From Luzula sylvatica (lineage: Eukaryota > Streptophyta > Magnoliopsida > Poales > Juncaceae): a stretch of 64,000 nt of DNA. The notes beneath the pieces are model-generated. The model was not told the DNA's origin, did not search any database, and worked only from the letters and a program-made list of their open reading frames with translations. Positions 1 to 10,444 of this stretch are shown one piece after another; within the stretch, counting starts at the first letter, position 1, and the number at the start of each line of letters is the position of its first letter. The stretch spans positions 27,913,115 to 27,977,114 of the forward strand of contig OX326959.1 in NCBI GenBank assembly GCA_946800325.1, given 5' to 3'. The position numbers and the translations under genes are program-made.

Positions 1-2632
1 AACACTGTTACCAATGAACCCATATAATCATAATCTCGTTGGTTGATTGTGAACACAAAAAATTATATGTTATAAGAAATTGTGAATTCGATTCTCATTG
101 ACTATGAAGAACACACAAACCTTCTTCATTTATTATATAAAAAAAACAGTGCTGAATAAATTTCCCAATATTATAAATTTATTTCTTTGAATGCTTTATT
201 TGCATTACGGGCTTCAAGGATCATGGGCCTCGTGATGATGGGCTTGTATTTTTTTTTTACAATATTCTATTCTATTACAATATTTCTTTTCCGAGTTCAG
301 CATATAAGATATAAATAAAACTAGGCAACATGAATTCACTGCATGATTCAATGCAGGATGATGAGGCGTCATTCCTCAGCCCGCTCAATTTTTCTTCAAA
401 AGAATAATCTCAATATTTCAAAGACCAAGAAATTACAGAATCTTGACATCTCAGGCCAAAAATGTTAAATCAATAAATTTGAAACTATATTTGATATTTT
501 TTATCAATTGCATAGTTTTTTTTTTATTATTTAAATCAATTGCATAGTTTTTGGTCTGTATAATTTTTTTTCCATAAAATGGCTCGGTTTCGAGATGAAA
601 ATTTGGTAGTTCTATTTTTGAAATTGCTCGTAACCTTGTCTCTTTTGGTAAAAACTATATATAGGAAAATAAAAACAGGAATTATAAAGGATGTTATCTT
701 GTTCAAATTGCCATTGTGGACGAACAAATCTAAGATCATGTTTTATTAAGTTTGAAATTTGTATATTGGATATTTTAAAGCTGGTTTTATCACCAGCAAC
801 AATTCCCACAAATCATAGTCTTGTAAGTTGTAAACACAACTTATTTTCAGATTTTGAGAAGCAACAATCTAAAAATATTTTGACAATTAAAAATAATAAT
901 ACATGTCGATGATCTCATAATACAATTGATTAAATATTTGATATAAAAAATTATATTTGTGAGAAATTATGGATTCAAGTTTATTGACATTTAAATAAAG
1001 TACCGTTCACGACAAACGAAACTTGTTGTGTGCTGTTTTTAAAAAAAAAAAAAGTACACGAAATTCAATAAAAGATAGATAGTATTCCATCAAGATAATA
1101 ATTTGGCGAATACAGAATTCAATTAATAACTATGGTTATAATAATGCTTAAATCATCTTTTTTTCAAAGTTATTTGCTTAGAACACCATTTTCTTTTGTC
1201 CTTTTAAGATCAGCCAATAATTGCAATTTTTCTGAGTTGATTTATATTTTGTAACTGTAATTTGAAAGCCCTCAAGAGTCGAGGGCCGACACTGTATCTT
1301 ATTTGTACTTGTAAAATTCTTTCATTTAATATAAATATATATGGACCAATTTTTATTTTCTCTTTGTTTTTCTTAGAATAGATTTGTGGACCATGATTTA
1401 GATTGTGAATTTGTGATATAGATAGATTCCAATGAAAATCCAGACAATTTATGCATTGTAATTTGGAAGTTAATTTAAAATTTTCTTACTATTATTGTAG
1501 AAAACTTACAAGTTAAGATATAGTTAGTGATTGTTTGTGAGTTTTTAATTGCCGAAGTGTATAATTATTGTGATATAAATAGGATATATCGTATTATTAG
1601 TATAATATAAATAGGATAAAAGCTGAACAATTTGTTGGTGATTTTCAATATAAATTTGTTTTAGCATTTTTGTTGAAGAGTTATACATGTACTGTAAGTG
1701 TACAATTATGGTCTTATAAGAACCAAATGATGATGTCATAATGATTATTCTAGTAATTATTACGAAATAGTGTATTTAAAAACATCTAGAAGACAAATGA
1801 ATCTAGCAATTACTGGTGTCAACAGTTCGGATCGGATAGTGTTCAAATCATATCCATATCCGTATTGTTTTTTTTTTGGATGCGAATACGGTTCGGATAT
1901 CAAATGGATCTGGGATTTTTTTTTAAATTAACCTTATTTTTTATTAAACCAACATAAATAGCATTATCAAACAATTTGCTAAAATATCATTTCCGCCCAT
2001 AGACGTGACTTTTTTTTTGGCAATTCGAATAATGATTATTTGGGATATTAAGTTATAAACCTGATCCGCTTACAGATACAAATCTGAATCACTTTCGGTT
2101 ATTAAACGAAATATATATAAAAAAAATTATCGTCTATATAAATATTTTTATTCGAGTCCGGATATTTTTCGGGTGTTGCCCTGATTTGATTCGGTACCGA
2201 AAGAGATGCATGCATAGATGCAACATTTCACCAGGCCAAGAATTACTCGTTTTCCATTGAAAATAATGCAATTTTTCATTAAAGAGATGTACGTTTCATT
2301 TGGCTTATGGGGTGAAATCTCCTTATCAGCAGTGACATAATTTTAGAAATCAAGTATCACGAAGTCAAGGAAATATATATTTCTCTTCACAAAATTCCAA
2401 ACATTAGATCTGTTATTAACTAATCGAAAACCATATTTTCGTTTGAAATTTATTATAGGTTTTGGTTTGAAAAAAATTTCATTTTTCTTTTTCTTTTTTA
2501 TTATTGTATAAAACTTTCGTTTTAATACAAGTTTGAATATCACCGGTATTCCTTTCAAAAAAAAAAACTAATCGAAAATCATATTTTAGTCAAGAATATA
2601 TATATAGTTTTGTTTGTAATAGCCCGATCATT

Positions 2633-2666
2633 CACGTGTGTGTGTGTGTGCGCGCGCGCGTGCGCG
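2633..2666. repeat. Alternating purine-pyrimidine tract (CA/TG)n(CG)n
   Basis: The 34 bases alternate strictly between pyrimidine and purine: first TG dinucleotides, then CG dinucleotides. Such tracts are microsatellites and are prone to adopt left-handed Z-DNA. No gene is adjacent. Confidence 0.9.
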
Positions 2667-3037
2667 AAAAGCATGAGTATTAATACGAACACATAAACCG
2701 ATCGTAAAGATACAAATACATAAATTTGTGTTTGATTTATGATATATATTTAACTAATTAGTTTCACAAATTTATGTATTTTTGTGAAATTTATGATCGA
2801 TTTATGTGCCGGTTTTGCTTTGAGATATTCTGGAAGGTTACTCGTCGACTAATTACACAACAATATTGTGTAACATGACTTGAAAATTTTAACGACAATA
2901 ATATTGTTGTAACGCGTCTTGAAATATACTAGTGACAAAATCTTTTACAATTCAAATTTTTTCCAACATAATAAACCATAATGGTTTAACCCCAATTTGA
3001 TCGGGACATGGGACCCAAATGGATGATGGCTAAGTAA

Positions 3038-3038
<1 letters not shown>

Positions 3039-3122
<84 letters not shown>
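3039..3122. repeat. Compound microsatellite (TG)16(AG)26
   Basis: A pure TG run (3039-3070) passes directly into a pure AG run (3071-3122). It is a compound dinucleotide microsatellite, likely polymorphic in length. It lies in intergenic DNA about 1.8 kb upstream of the Dof gene. Confidence 0.95.
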
Positions 3123-3127
<5 letters not shown>

Positions 3128-4825
3128 GCCATCAATGGCGTAGCAAGCTAATGAATGAAACAGTTTGAGATCGTGACCTGTTCATTCATTGCCCCTCATG
3201 CTTGGTTGGTGCCTCATGCAACAATTTCTCACTTACCACCATTTAATACCTCTCTAATTGGATTAAACTTATGGAAGATATTTCTTTCTGATACTTTAAG
3301 CCGCAATTTCATGCGTACCCTACAAATTCCATTCCGAGGCCATTTACCTTGCTCCTATAGGCTATATTTCACCACACAAAAATATTATCCCAACTCCCAC
3401 TTAAATATTATATTGTTGATGAATCAATTCAATTAACCATTGCTTATTGATTTAAGATCTAATTAATTTATTTAAGCACCATCGATGATGCATCAATAAC
3501 GTTTAAATGCGAGTGAAGGACGTCATATCAAACCTCATTTCACCACCATATCCTCCATATTTGAATTAACACATTTAGTTGACATAATAATTAAGACATA
3601 TTCAGTGGCAGATCTCGTAAGAGCTTTTTGAAAGGTCAAATGTAAGTCTGATTCTCAAATTATATTGTATAATTTTTTAAAAAGACGAAACAGTAAATTT
3701 TACACTGTTATAATGATAAAACACATTAGATTTCTAGATATATATATTGTTCGGCGAAAATCTTCGGAGGAGGAGGGGACAGCCCCTGACCCTTACTAAG
3801 ATCCTCGGCGACGGCACAATTTGTTCGAAGTTTGCACAATTTAGTTTGAAGTTTGAACAATTTGTTTAAAATTAATAGACAAAAAATATTGGTGATATTT
3901 ATGTAGAAGTATTCACATATTTGATATTTCACAATGTTTACATTTGGTAAGGGCATGCACAAAAAATTGTACACACGCACATGGAATTTGACTTCTTTCG
4001 TTAACTGTCCTCATTAAATTATTATAATAATTCGACCCTACAAATCTAGTTATTTTTTTCTTTCAAATATATATAATTATATTATATTACAAGTACAACG
4101 CGTTGGCCAAGTAGTAAATAAAAATAGACGATTATTAGTAAACAAATCCCGAGATTAATTAGCCACATTAGCACACTAATCTTCCACCAATACCAACAAA
4201 CGCACGCACGTATCCTCGGCAACGGCACGCCCTCTGTGCCTCCGGACCGGTGACCTACACCACCACTGCACTTCCTCTACGCCCACAACATTATCACAAT
4301 CTATCTAACAAGTTAGTAAAAGTACATTAATACTATCTAACAAGTTAGTATAGTACATTAATAATGTGGCAACAAGGATGATTATAGAAGAATGGCATAG
4401 GGGATTGAGTTGAGAGCCCCACGGATGGCTTGTTCAAAACGGCTATGCACACCGCCCATTCAGATTACGTCACTTATTTTAATCATAAATTATTATTTCA
4501 TTCTCTATATAATATTACTAGGCTTACCAGTTACCGAGTTAGTTAGTTAATTATCTTCTAACTAAAACTTGCTTCAATATATTTTTTTGTTGTACAGTGC
4601 TTGTTTGATGTTTTTATTTTACTTTTACATAATGATTATAATGAGTTTTTACCTAATTAAACTAGAATTAAGTAAAATTACATGGATAAAATTGTTGGAA
4701 ATAACTATACGAATAAAAAATGTCACATCTCGAGGCAAAAAATCGAAACCCTAATATTGAAATAAATTTCCACGATTCACACTCACATGCACATGCATTT
4801 CAAACCAAACTTCACTCTTCGCTTC

Positions 4826-4859
4826 ATATAAATCTTCCCTCTCTAGCTCCTCCTGCTTT

Positions 4860-4888
<29 letters not shown>
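4826..4888 (+). promoter_or_regulatory. Core promoter and CT-rich leader of the Dof gene
   Basis: A TATA-like ATATAAAT lies at 4826-4833, about 60 bases before the chosen start codon. It is followed by a (CT)n tract at about 4863-4888 that would form most of a short 5' leader. CT microsatellites in this position are common in plant core promoters. The transcription start itself is not visible. Confidence 0.6.
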
Positions 4889-4890
<2 letters not shown>

Positions 4891-4894
4891 GAAA

Positions 4895-5704
4895 ATGTTC
4901 TCTTCTCACGAGCCAATTCTCCCTTACCCACCAAGGCCATCTTCAGTTCCACTAATGCATCGCCCCTGGAAACCAGAAATAGAACACGCTCCGAATTGCC
5001 CTCGATGCGACTCGTCCAACACAAAATTCTGTTACTACAACAATTACAGTTTAACTCAACCTCGCTACTTCTGCAAAGGCTGTAGAAGATACTGGACGAA
5101 AGGCGGGTCTCTAAGAAACGTACCGGTCGGAGGAGGGTGTAGAAAGAACCGGCGAGCCAAGCTGGTACGACAACAACCAGTACCGGTACGGCCCGACCTA
5201 ATACTCGATGGCATGGTCGGAAACCCTAATAATAGTTCGGATCAGTCTGGAAGATCTTCTTCAGATGGTTCGGGTATCGATCTAGCCGTACTGTATAACA
5301 AATACCTTAATAATAATTCTAATGAAAAAGTTGAAACTCCTGATTCGTTGAACGACTCTAATTGTATTAATACTAATCTCGAATTCCCGAGTCACGATGG
5401 GTTGTTCGATTGGAACGGGTCGAGTAATGACCCAATTGGGGACGCATTTTTGTGTGACTCTAGCAATGTGTTGTTTGGAGAAATGAATTATGGTTTGGAC
5501 CCGGGCTGCTACGAGTCACCCGAGTTGCAAACAGACGGGGGATTTATTTGCGGTTACGACGAAAATTTGTACTCTTCGAGCTGTTCAGTCGTTCCCAACT
5601 TTTTATCTGATGGAAACATGGGAATTTTACAAGAAACTAGCATTAGTTCTGGTGATTGGACTGCTTTGGATTGCCCTATTCTTGAAGATATCTACAAATG
5701 CTAA
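4895..5704 (+). CDS. Dof-type zinc-finger transcription factor
   Basis: This intronless frame encodes a 269-residue protein. The Dof finger spans about residues 33-88 with the C-X2-C-X21-C-X2-C zinc ligands at C35, C38, C60 and C63, followed by the basic [11 protein letters not shown] segment. Dof proteins are plant-specific nuclear regulators that bind AAAG core sites. The region after the finger is acidic and rich in Ser, Asn and Gly with no further fold, as expected of a Dof activation or interaction tail. I chose the ATG at 4895 because the frame upstream opens only with a TTG. The [21 protein letters not shown] signature and short N-terminus suggest the DOF1.2/3.5/5.4-like group, but the orthologue cannot be fixed. 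The gene stands alone, and the TATA box and CT leader lie just upstream. Confidence 0.95.
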   Translation: MFSSHEPILPYPPRPSSVPLMHRPWKPEIEHAPNCPRCDSSNTKFCYYNNYSLTQPRYFCKGCRRYWTKGGSLRNVPVGGGCRKNRRAKLVRQQPVPVRPDLILDGMVGNPNNSSDQSGRSSSDGSGIDLAVLYNKYLNNNSNEKVETPDSLNDSNCINTNLEFPSHDGLFDWNGSSNDPIGDAFLCDSSNVLFGEMNYGLDPGCYESPELQTDGGFICGYDENLYSSSCSVVPNFLSDGNMGILQETSISSGDWTALDCPILEDIYKC

Positions 5705-8204
5705 AAAAAATTCTATACTATAATATCGTAATTTTTCGAGTTATATATCGTGTTGTTTTGAGCGAGTCGTGACGGGGAAATATTAGGCTGTAATCTAAAT
5801 TTATGTATTTATGAATGTATTTATACTTGTAAGATAAAAATTAAGAAGAGAAATTGAGTTTGTTTTGTCAATTGTAAAACCCTATATATTCATAATCATA
5901 TTGATCTAGTAGAAACTATATATTGGGCTCTAAAATTGTACATATAATTTGTAGGGTACATACGTATTGACTTGTTGTACATCAATGGTAAGGGTAAATA
6001 ATATGCGAGAAAATTAGGTTTCAGGTGAAATGACAAAATGTGGACCCGGTGTACAAGTATGGTGGTGAACCGAAATGAAGCTACAGTATACTAGTTGACT
6101 GAAAGGTCCCAGCTAGCACATCAATATCGTATCACGTGTGATATGCATATGATTAATTCAAATTCATTTTTGTCATGAAAACATCAATCACGAAAACTGG
6201 AAAATATATCACACATGTGACAAATGCTTATTTCGAATATATATATTTAGTTGTAGGATGTTATATATATATGTACATTTTCAAATATATATTTATTTGA
6301 TGCTTCTCAAAGAGCAGGAATTGCCATTCTAATCAGGACGAAATCAGAATTGAATTTCTAACCCTTTTCGAAAGATTCTATCCACAAATACAAAGTTTAT
6401 CGTTCGAAAGTCTTTCAATTTCATGCAATCAAATACCTTTCAATCCTAACCCGGGTTTTTGGCTCGAGAAAAGCATTGCTCTTTCACTTGATCCTTCTCA
6501 AGCGTTATAGTTACGTCCGCTGTTAACCGCGACTTTAGTCAGATTCATGATATATATTTTTAAATGCATTATATGTCTTTTGTATGTATAATATATTTTT
6601 GAAGTACAATACATGTATCGTTTATATATATTTTACTGCAATATACCAGTTGGAATTATAAGTTTTTAAACGTGTCATATATACTTTTTTTAAATAACAA
6701 CATGTCTCTTTATATGTATATTATAATTTTTTTGAACAAACATATATAGTTTCTAAATATATCCAATATATATTTTTATAATAACAATTACATTTTATGA
6801 ATAGATCCTCTGTAACACCCATTAACTATTAATTACTCAAGTGATTAATAAAAATACGTCCCATTAAAAATTAATTAATATCGATTAAGAATCGCAAATA
6901 CAAATGTACTTTAGTTATATATTAATTAATTATTAATGAGACTTTTTTTTTAATCACTTGGATAATTAATTGTTATCAAAAATGTGGTGGAATGGTCTCT
7001 GTTGATTATATTATTTTAATAACAATGTAGACAACGTTATTAAAAAAATGTCATGTGTCGTCACCACTGCTCTAAATATCACTGATATGGACCGGTATGT
7101 CGGTTTCATATCTCTAATCAGTGTCCCTCCGTTACGATATGCCCCGTATCGATTGAGTAAATCGGTCGACCGATACACGGACCGATATGGGCCGATATGG
7201 GCCGATATTTGGACCGATTTGAACCGATTTGGATTTAAAACATAATTTATTTTGAACCGGCCCATTTTTTAACAATATTTTCATTAATATTTTAGGCTCA
7301 ATTATTTCCATCTCTTTCTTTCTTTATCTAATATTTTTCGTCTGAAATGAAATCGATTTTGACCCGGACGAGGTTAAATTTTCATTGGGGGCAGCTGCAT
7401 CTACACCGATGGTTAATTAACACAATTTCGTGGTTTAGTTTATTGTATTATTTGTAAATTTTATGTTATAATTTTAAATGTATCTTTAGTTTAACTTAAA
7501 ATGTATGTGTATTGTTGAATTTTGAATATTAACCATGTAACATTTAAATTAGTTTAAGAAACTCAATATAAATTAATGTTATAATAATCAATTTAATATA
7601 TTAATATTAAAAAGTACAATACCGCTATACCACTGATTTTTTCCGCTATGAATCCGCTATGTCGGTCATATCTCTTATCGATGATTGACCGATCTGTAAG
7701 CGATATGCGATATCTTGGTCGTCACTTGGTTGATGGTGACAAAGCGGGCTAGAAAACTGACATTTAGGTGGTTATTTTTTTAATTAGTTTGAAATTTAAG
7801 GGGGTTTTTTACAAAAATCTCCCATTTTATATTGCAATTGTTTTTTTTCTTTCTTTCCTTCTAAAAATAATAATAATAATGAACATACATTACATACCTA
7901 ATTATCAAATTATGTAGATTATTCAATCATGGGTCCAAATCCAATCAACTAATCAAACAGTACCATATAGATAACATGACAATAACTTTAGCTATGTTTA
8001 TGCATACCTAAATAGAGAGCTACATATATCATATTCAAATTATAATTTCACTAGAAAAAATAATATATGTATTTTCATCTCTGCTTTGACTTAATGAAAT
8101 CCTGATAAGCCAAGAAAATTAGTGATCAATGTTGGGATTTGCAATAGTGGTAAAATGAAGCTGTATAAATCACACAAACAGAGGATACAAACCCTAAATT
8201 ATAA
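5705..8204. other. 3' end of the Dof gene and intergenic DNA with decayed small transposons
   Basis: The first 200 or so bases are the likely 3' untranslated region of the Dof gene. Beyond that no gene is supported. A fold-back sequence lies at 6824-6974 (listed separately). At 7060-7240 and 7610-7720 there are repeated GACCGATATGGGCC-like and GCGATATGCGATATC-like words, the second set roughly inverted relative to the first, suggesting a degenerate non-autonomous DNA transposon of about 650 bp. Its boundaries are unclear. Confidence 0.5.
6824..6974. repeat. Fold-back (inverted-repeat) element, MITE-like
   Basis: Two arms of about 50-55 bases, one starting near 6824 and one ending near 6974, are imperfect reverse complements of each other. 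Both contain CAAGTGATTAA and end inward in ATTAATTAAT. The loop is about 40 bases. The sequence could form a long hairpin and resembles a small MITE. No target duplication was found. Confidence 0.55.
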
Positions 8205-8857
8205 TGAAAGAAAATATGGCTTAAGAATTAACTTGGAAGAATTTATATAAATAGGCAAATATGCAATTAGAATTGGGCCAGTTCATAATCTGGGCCCGCT
8301 CAGAATTTAGGGTTTTAATCTAATTTCTAATAATTAGATTTTAATCTGAATTTGGGCTTATTCTGATTTTAATAGTTTTTGGGCTTATAATTCTGAAATT
8401 AGGGTTTCTTAACCTAATTTCGGATTTAACCTAAAATTGCCTATATATATATTCAGAATTTCATTTTTCTCTCTCTTCTCTCTCTCATTTTTCTAACCTA
8501 ATTCGGCCGCCGATTTTTCTTCTTTTTCCCACAATACGAAAAGAGATCTGGTGAGTTTCAGAGAAAGATTTTGAGCAGAAATCTTGAGAGAAATAATCGT
8601 GACATCGGCTAGAACGGTGTTGGCGGTTCCGATCAGACGAAATCGAGGTGGACACGAGTAGAGGGAGTGCAAGAGCAATCCTTGGAGAAGGTTCACAAGA
8701 TCTGGACAAGAAGGCATCACGTACTAACTTGTACGAGGTAAAATTCTGAATAACTTTTCCTTTTTCGTGGTTTTTCGAACGTGATCCCGGTAGAATTAGG
8801 TTATACATGTGTAAATAATTCCGCTGCACATCTCTAAATCATATGTATAACCCTACA
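8205..8857 (+). repeat. 5' LTR of Copia-A
   Basis: The LTR starts TGAAAG, ends CCCTACA and is 653 bp long. A TATATAAATA box at 8244-8253 marks the likely U3 promoter. Against the 3' LTR I see two substitutions (in GAGAAAGATT and in TAACTTTTCC). The open frames in the LTR, on the minus strand at about 8485-8829, are incidental. Confidence 0.97.
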
Positions 8858-8858
8858 G

Positions 8859-8870
8859 TGGTATCAGAGC
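8859..8870 (+). promoter_or_regulatory. Primer-binding site, initiator tRNA-Met
   Basis: TGGTATCAGAGC is the complement of the 3' end of plant initiator tRNA-Met and lies one base after the 5' LTR. This is the standard minus-strand primer site of copia elements. Confidence 0.95.
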
Positions 8871-9267
8871 AAACGCTCGTTAAAACCATCGAAAATTAGA
8901 TTTTCAGATTTGTAGATTAGAATTTTATAATTTGAGAAATTTTAGAATTTTTGGGCTAAATTGCAAAATTACATAATATGAATTCTGTTGAAAATTAGAT
9001 TTTCAGAAAAATTAGATTTTCAGAATATATTGTAATTATAACAGATTAGATCTGGTTAAAATTGTATTTTCAGAAAAAATTAGGTTTTCAGAATAAAAAT
9101 GGAAATTCAGAAAAATTAGATTTTCAGAATATATTTTGTACAGATTAGATCTGTTGAAAATTGGATTTTCAGAAAATTAGATTTTCACAATATATGGTAA
9201 TAAATACAGATTGGATTTGTTATAAAAATTTGGATCTGTTAAATATATTTTAATAAATACAGATTTT

Positions 9268-9303
<36 letters not shown>

Positions 9304-10444
9304 CAAAAGTTGAAATTTTTTTTTCTGTCGTTTCTCGATCGAACTTGGAGTGTCGATCGTATGAAAAAAATTCTGGACAACAAATTTTTTTTTTCTGTCA
9401 AAAATGCCCATTAATTTAAAATTTTCAATTTATAAATTCAATTCGGTATAGCATATAGCCTAAAACGGGGATGATTGTTTGTGAATGTTTGTATGTATGT
9501 TGTGATTGTTTGTATGTGTATTGTGCTTGTTTGTATGTATGTTGTGTGGGGGCCAGTGAGCTTTCCAAATTGTAAACTATTTTAATATGGGGATCGGTGA
9601 ATCTTCCAAATTGTAGTAGTATAGGTTTAGTTTAAGAAACCTTCAAAGCAAGACGACACGAAGATTGGATCTTCAAGAAAAGACGACACAACACGAAGAT
9701 TGGATCTTCAAGAACAGCACAAGATCATTCTTGGGTTTTAGGGTTGGGAATTTAGGGTTTTATGATTGCTCATAAAACTAAAAGGCCTATATGCTATACC
9801 GTACAATTTTTATTTTGTTTTTGTTTTTATGCATGAATAAAATAAAAGTTAAATAAATGATTTTAAGAAACGAAAATCCTCCCACGTAATAATCAAGTAA
9901 CTTGCCTCCCTAAATGGAACCTTCGAAACTAGTATTTGTTTATTTGTGTTTCATGGCCTTAGTCTGACACAGATTTACACGTACGTAGCATTGAAGGCAT
10001 GCATTGATTAGGAATTGATATGTTGCACGGCTTTAGTCTGGCATGTCAATTCGCTAATTGAATGATACTCCATTTGTGGTTTGGACTTGACCAATTAGCT
10101 AGCTAGGCTAGTATTTGGGGCAAGGAGTGAGGAACACATACTCTGGTTTTGAGTTAGACTCAATACTGGACCTCGCGAATAAAGCAAGAATCGTCTTAGA
10201 GATGATTGGACACCGTCCTACCTAACGTGACGTGTTTTCTGAGTGGTTGGCCTTAGTCACCTTAGAAATATGTTAAATAGGGATCTTGTCCATTATGAGA
10301 TTTAAGGTATCAAATCTCCGTTTCAATAGTGGGGGCTATTTGAAATGATAAAATAATGGGTATTTCAAGTTGTTTAAAAATGAATTTTAATATATGAAAG
10401 ACCACGTTATTAATTACATTATTTTTCAAAAATTTGTAGATTTA
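8871..10444 (+). other. Untranslated leader of Copia-A
   Basis: This 1.57-kb leader has no supported coding capacity. It opens with seven copies of a short palindrome of the form GAAAATTAGATTTTC (8891-9186), then a 32-base poly-A run (9269-9300). Further on it carries three copies of a GGCYTTAGTC motif (near 9955, 10029 and 10248) and a block ending CCTACCTAA (about 10185-10224) that is also found in the leader of the decayed Copia-B elements. These features suggest cis-acting RNA signals. Confidence 0.7.
8891..9186 (+). repeat. Array of GAAAATTAGATTTTC palindromes
   Basis: The inverted repeat GAAAAT-TAG-ATTTTC occurs exactly at 8891, 8990 and 9172. Near copies with an extra A or one base change lie at about 9006, 9073, 9110 and 9156. 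The array begins about 20 bases after the primer site. Its position matches the CCGTT/AACGG palindrome arrays of the Copia-B elements, although the sequence is different. Confidence 0.8.

Larger units (their letters stand above)
1..4820. other. Intergenic region, AT-rich, upstream of the Dof gene
   Basis: No coding region is supported here; the open frames are short, lack recognisable domains and have no typical plant gene context. The stretch is AT-rich with poly-T and poly-A runs. It contains two dinucleotide tracts (listed separately), a possible degenerate MITE at about 3604-3815, and a small direct duplication at about 4302-4364 in which the segment beginning CTATCTAACAAGTTAG occurs twice. 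Around 1820-1915 and 2130-2200 there are scattered CGGATATC/ATATCCG-like words typical of decayed plant transposon ends, but no boundaries can be drawn. Confidence 0.6.

Noticed and set aside
3155..3436. 93-codon frame after the TG/AG microsatellite
   Set aside because: No homology, no promoter context and ordinary intergenic composition.
3604..3815. Possible MITE with ends like CAGTGGCAGATCT and AGGATCTTAGTAAGG
   Set aside because: The inverted ends match only loosely and no target duplication was found, so it is not listed as a feature.
4720..5085. 121-codon plus-strand frame overlapping the Dof start
   Set aside because: It runs through the CT-rich leader and the Dof finger in another frame. 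Its Leu-Ser-rich stretch is just the translated CT repeat.
8485..8829. Minus-strand frames of 114 and 75 codons, repeated at 15975-16319
   Set aside because: They lie inside the two LTRs of Copia-A and exist twice only because the LTR is duplicated. No domain is recognisable.
8859..8870. tRNA-like match TGGTATCAGAGC as part of a tRNA gene, also at 34207 and 57647
   Set aside because: It is only the 12-base primer complement next to each LTR. No cloverleaf can be formed there.
9269..9300. 32-base poly-A run as a retroposed cDNA tail
   Set aside because: It lies inside the Copia-A leader with no upstream gene copy or flanking duplication. Simple slippage in an A-rich leader is enough.
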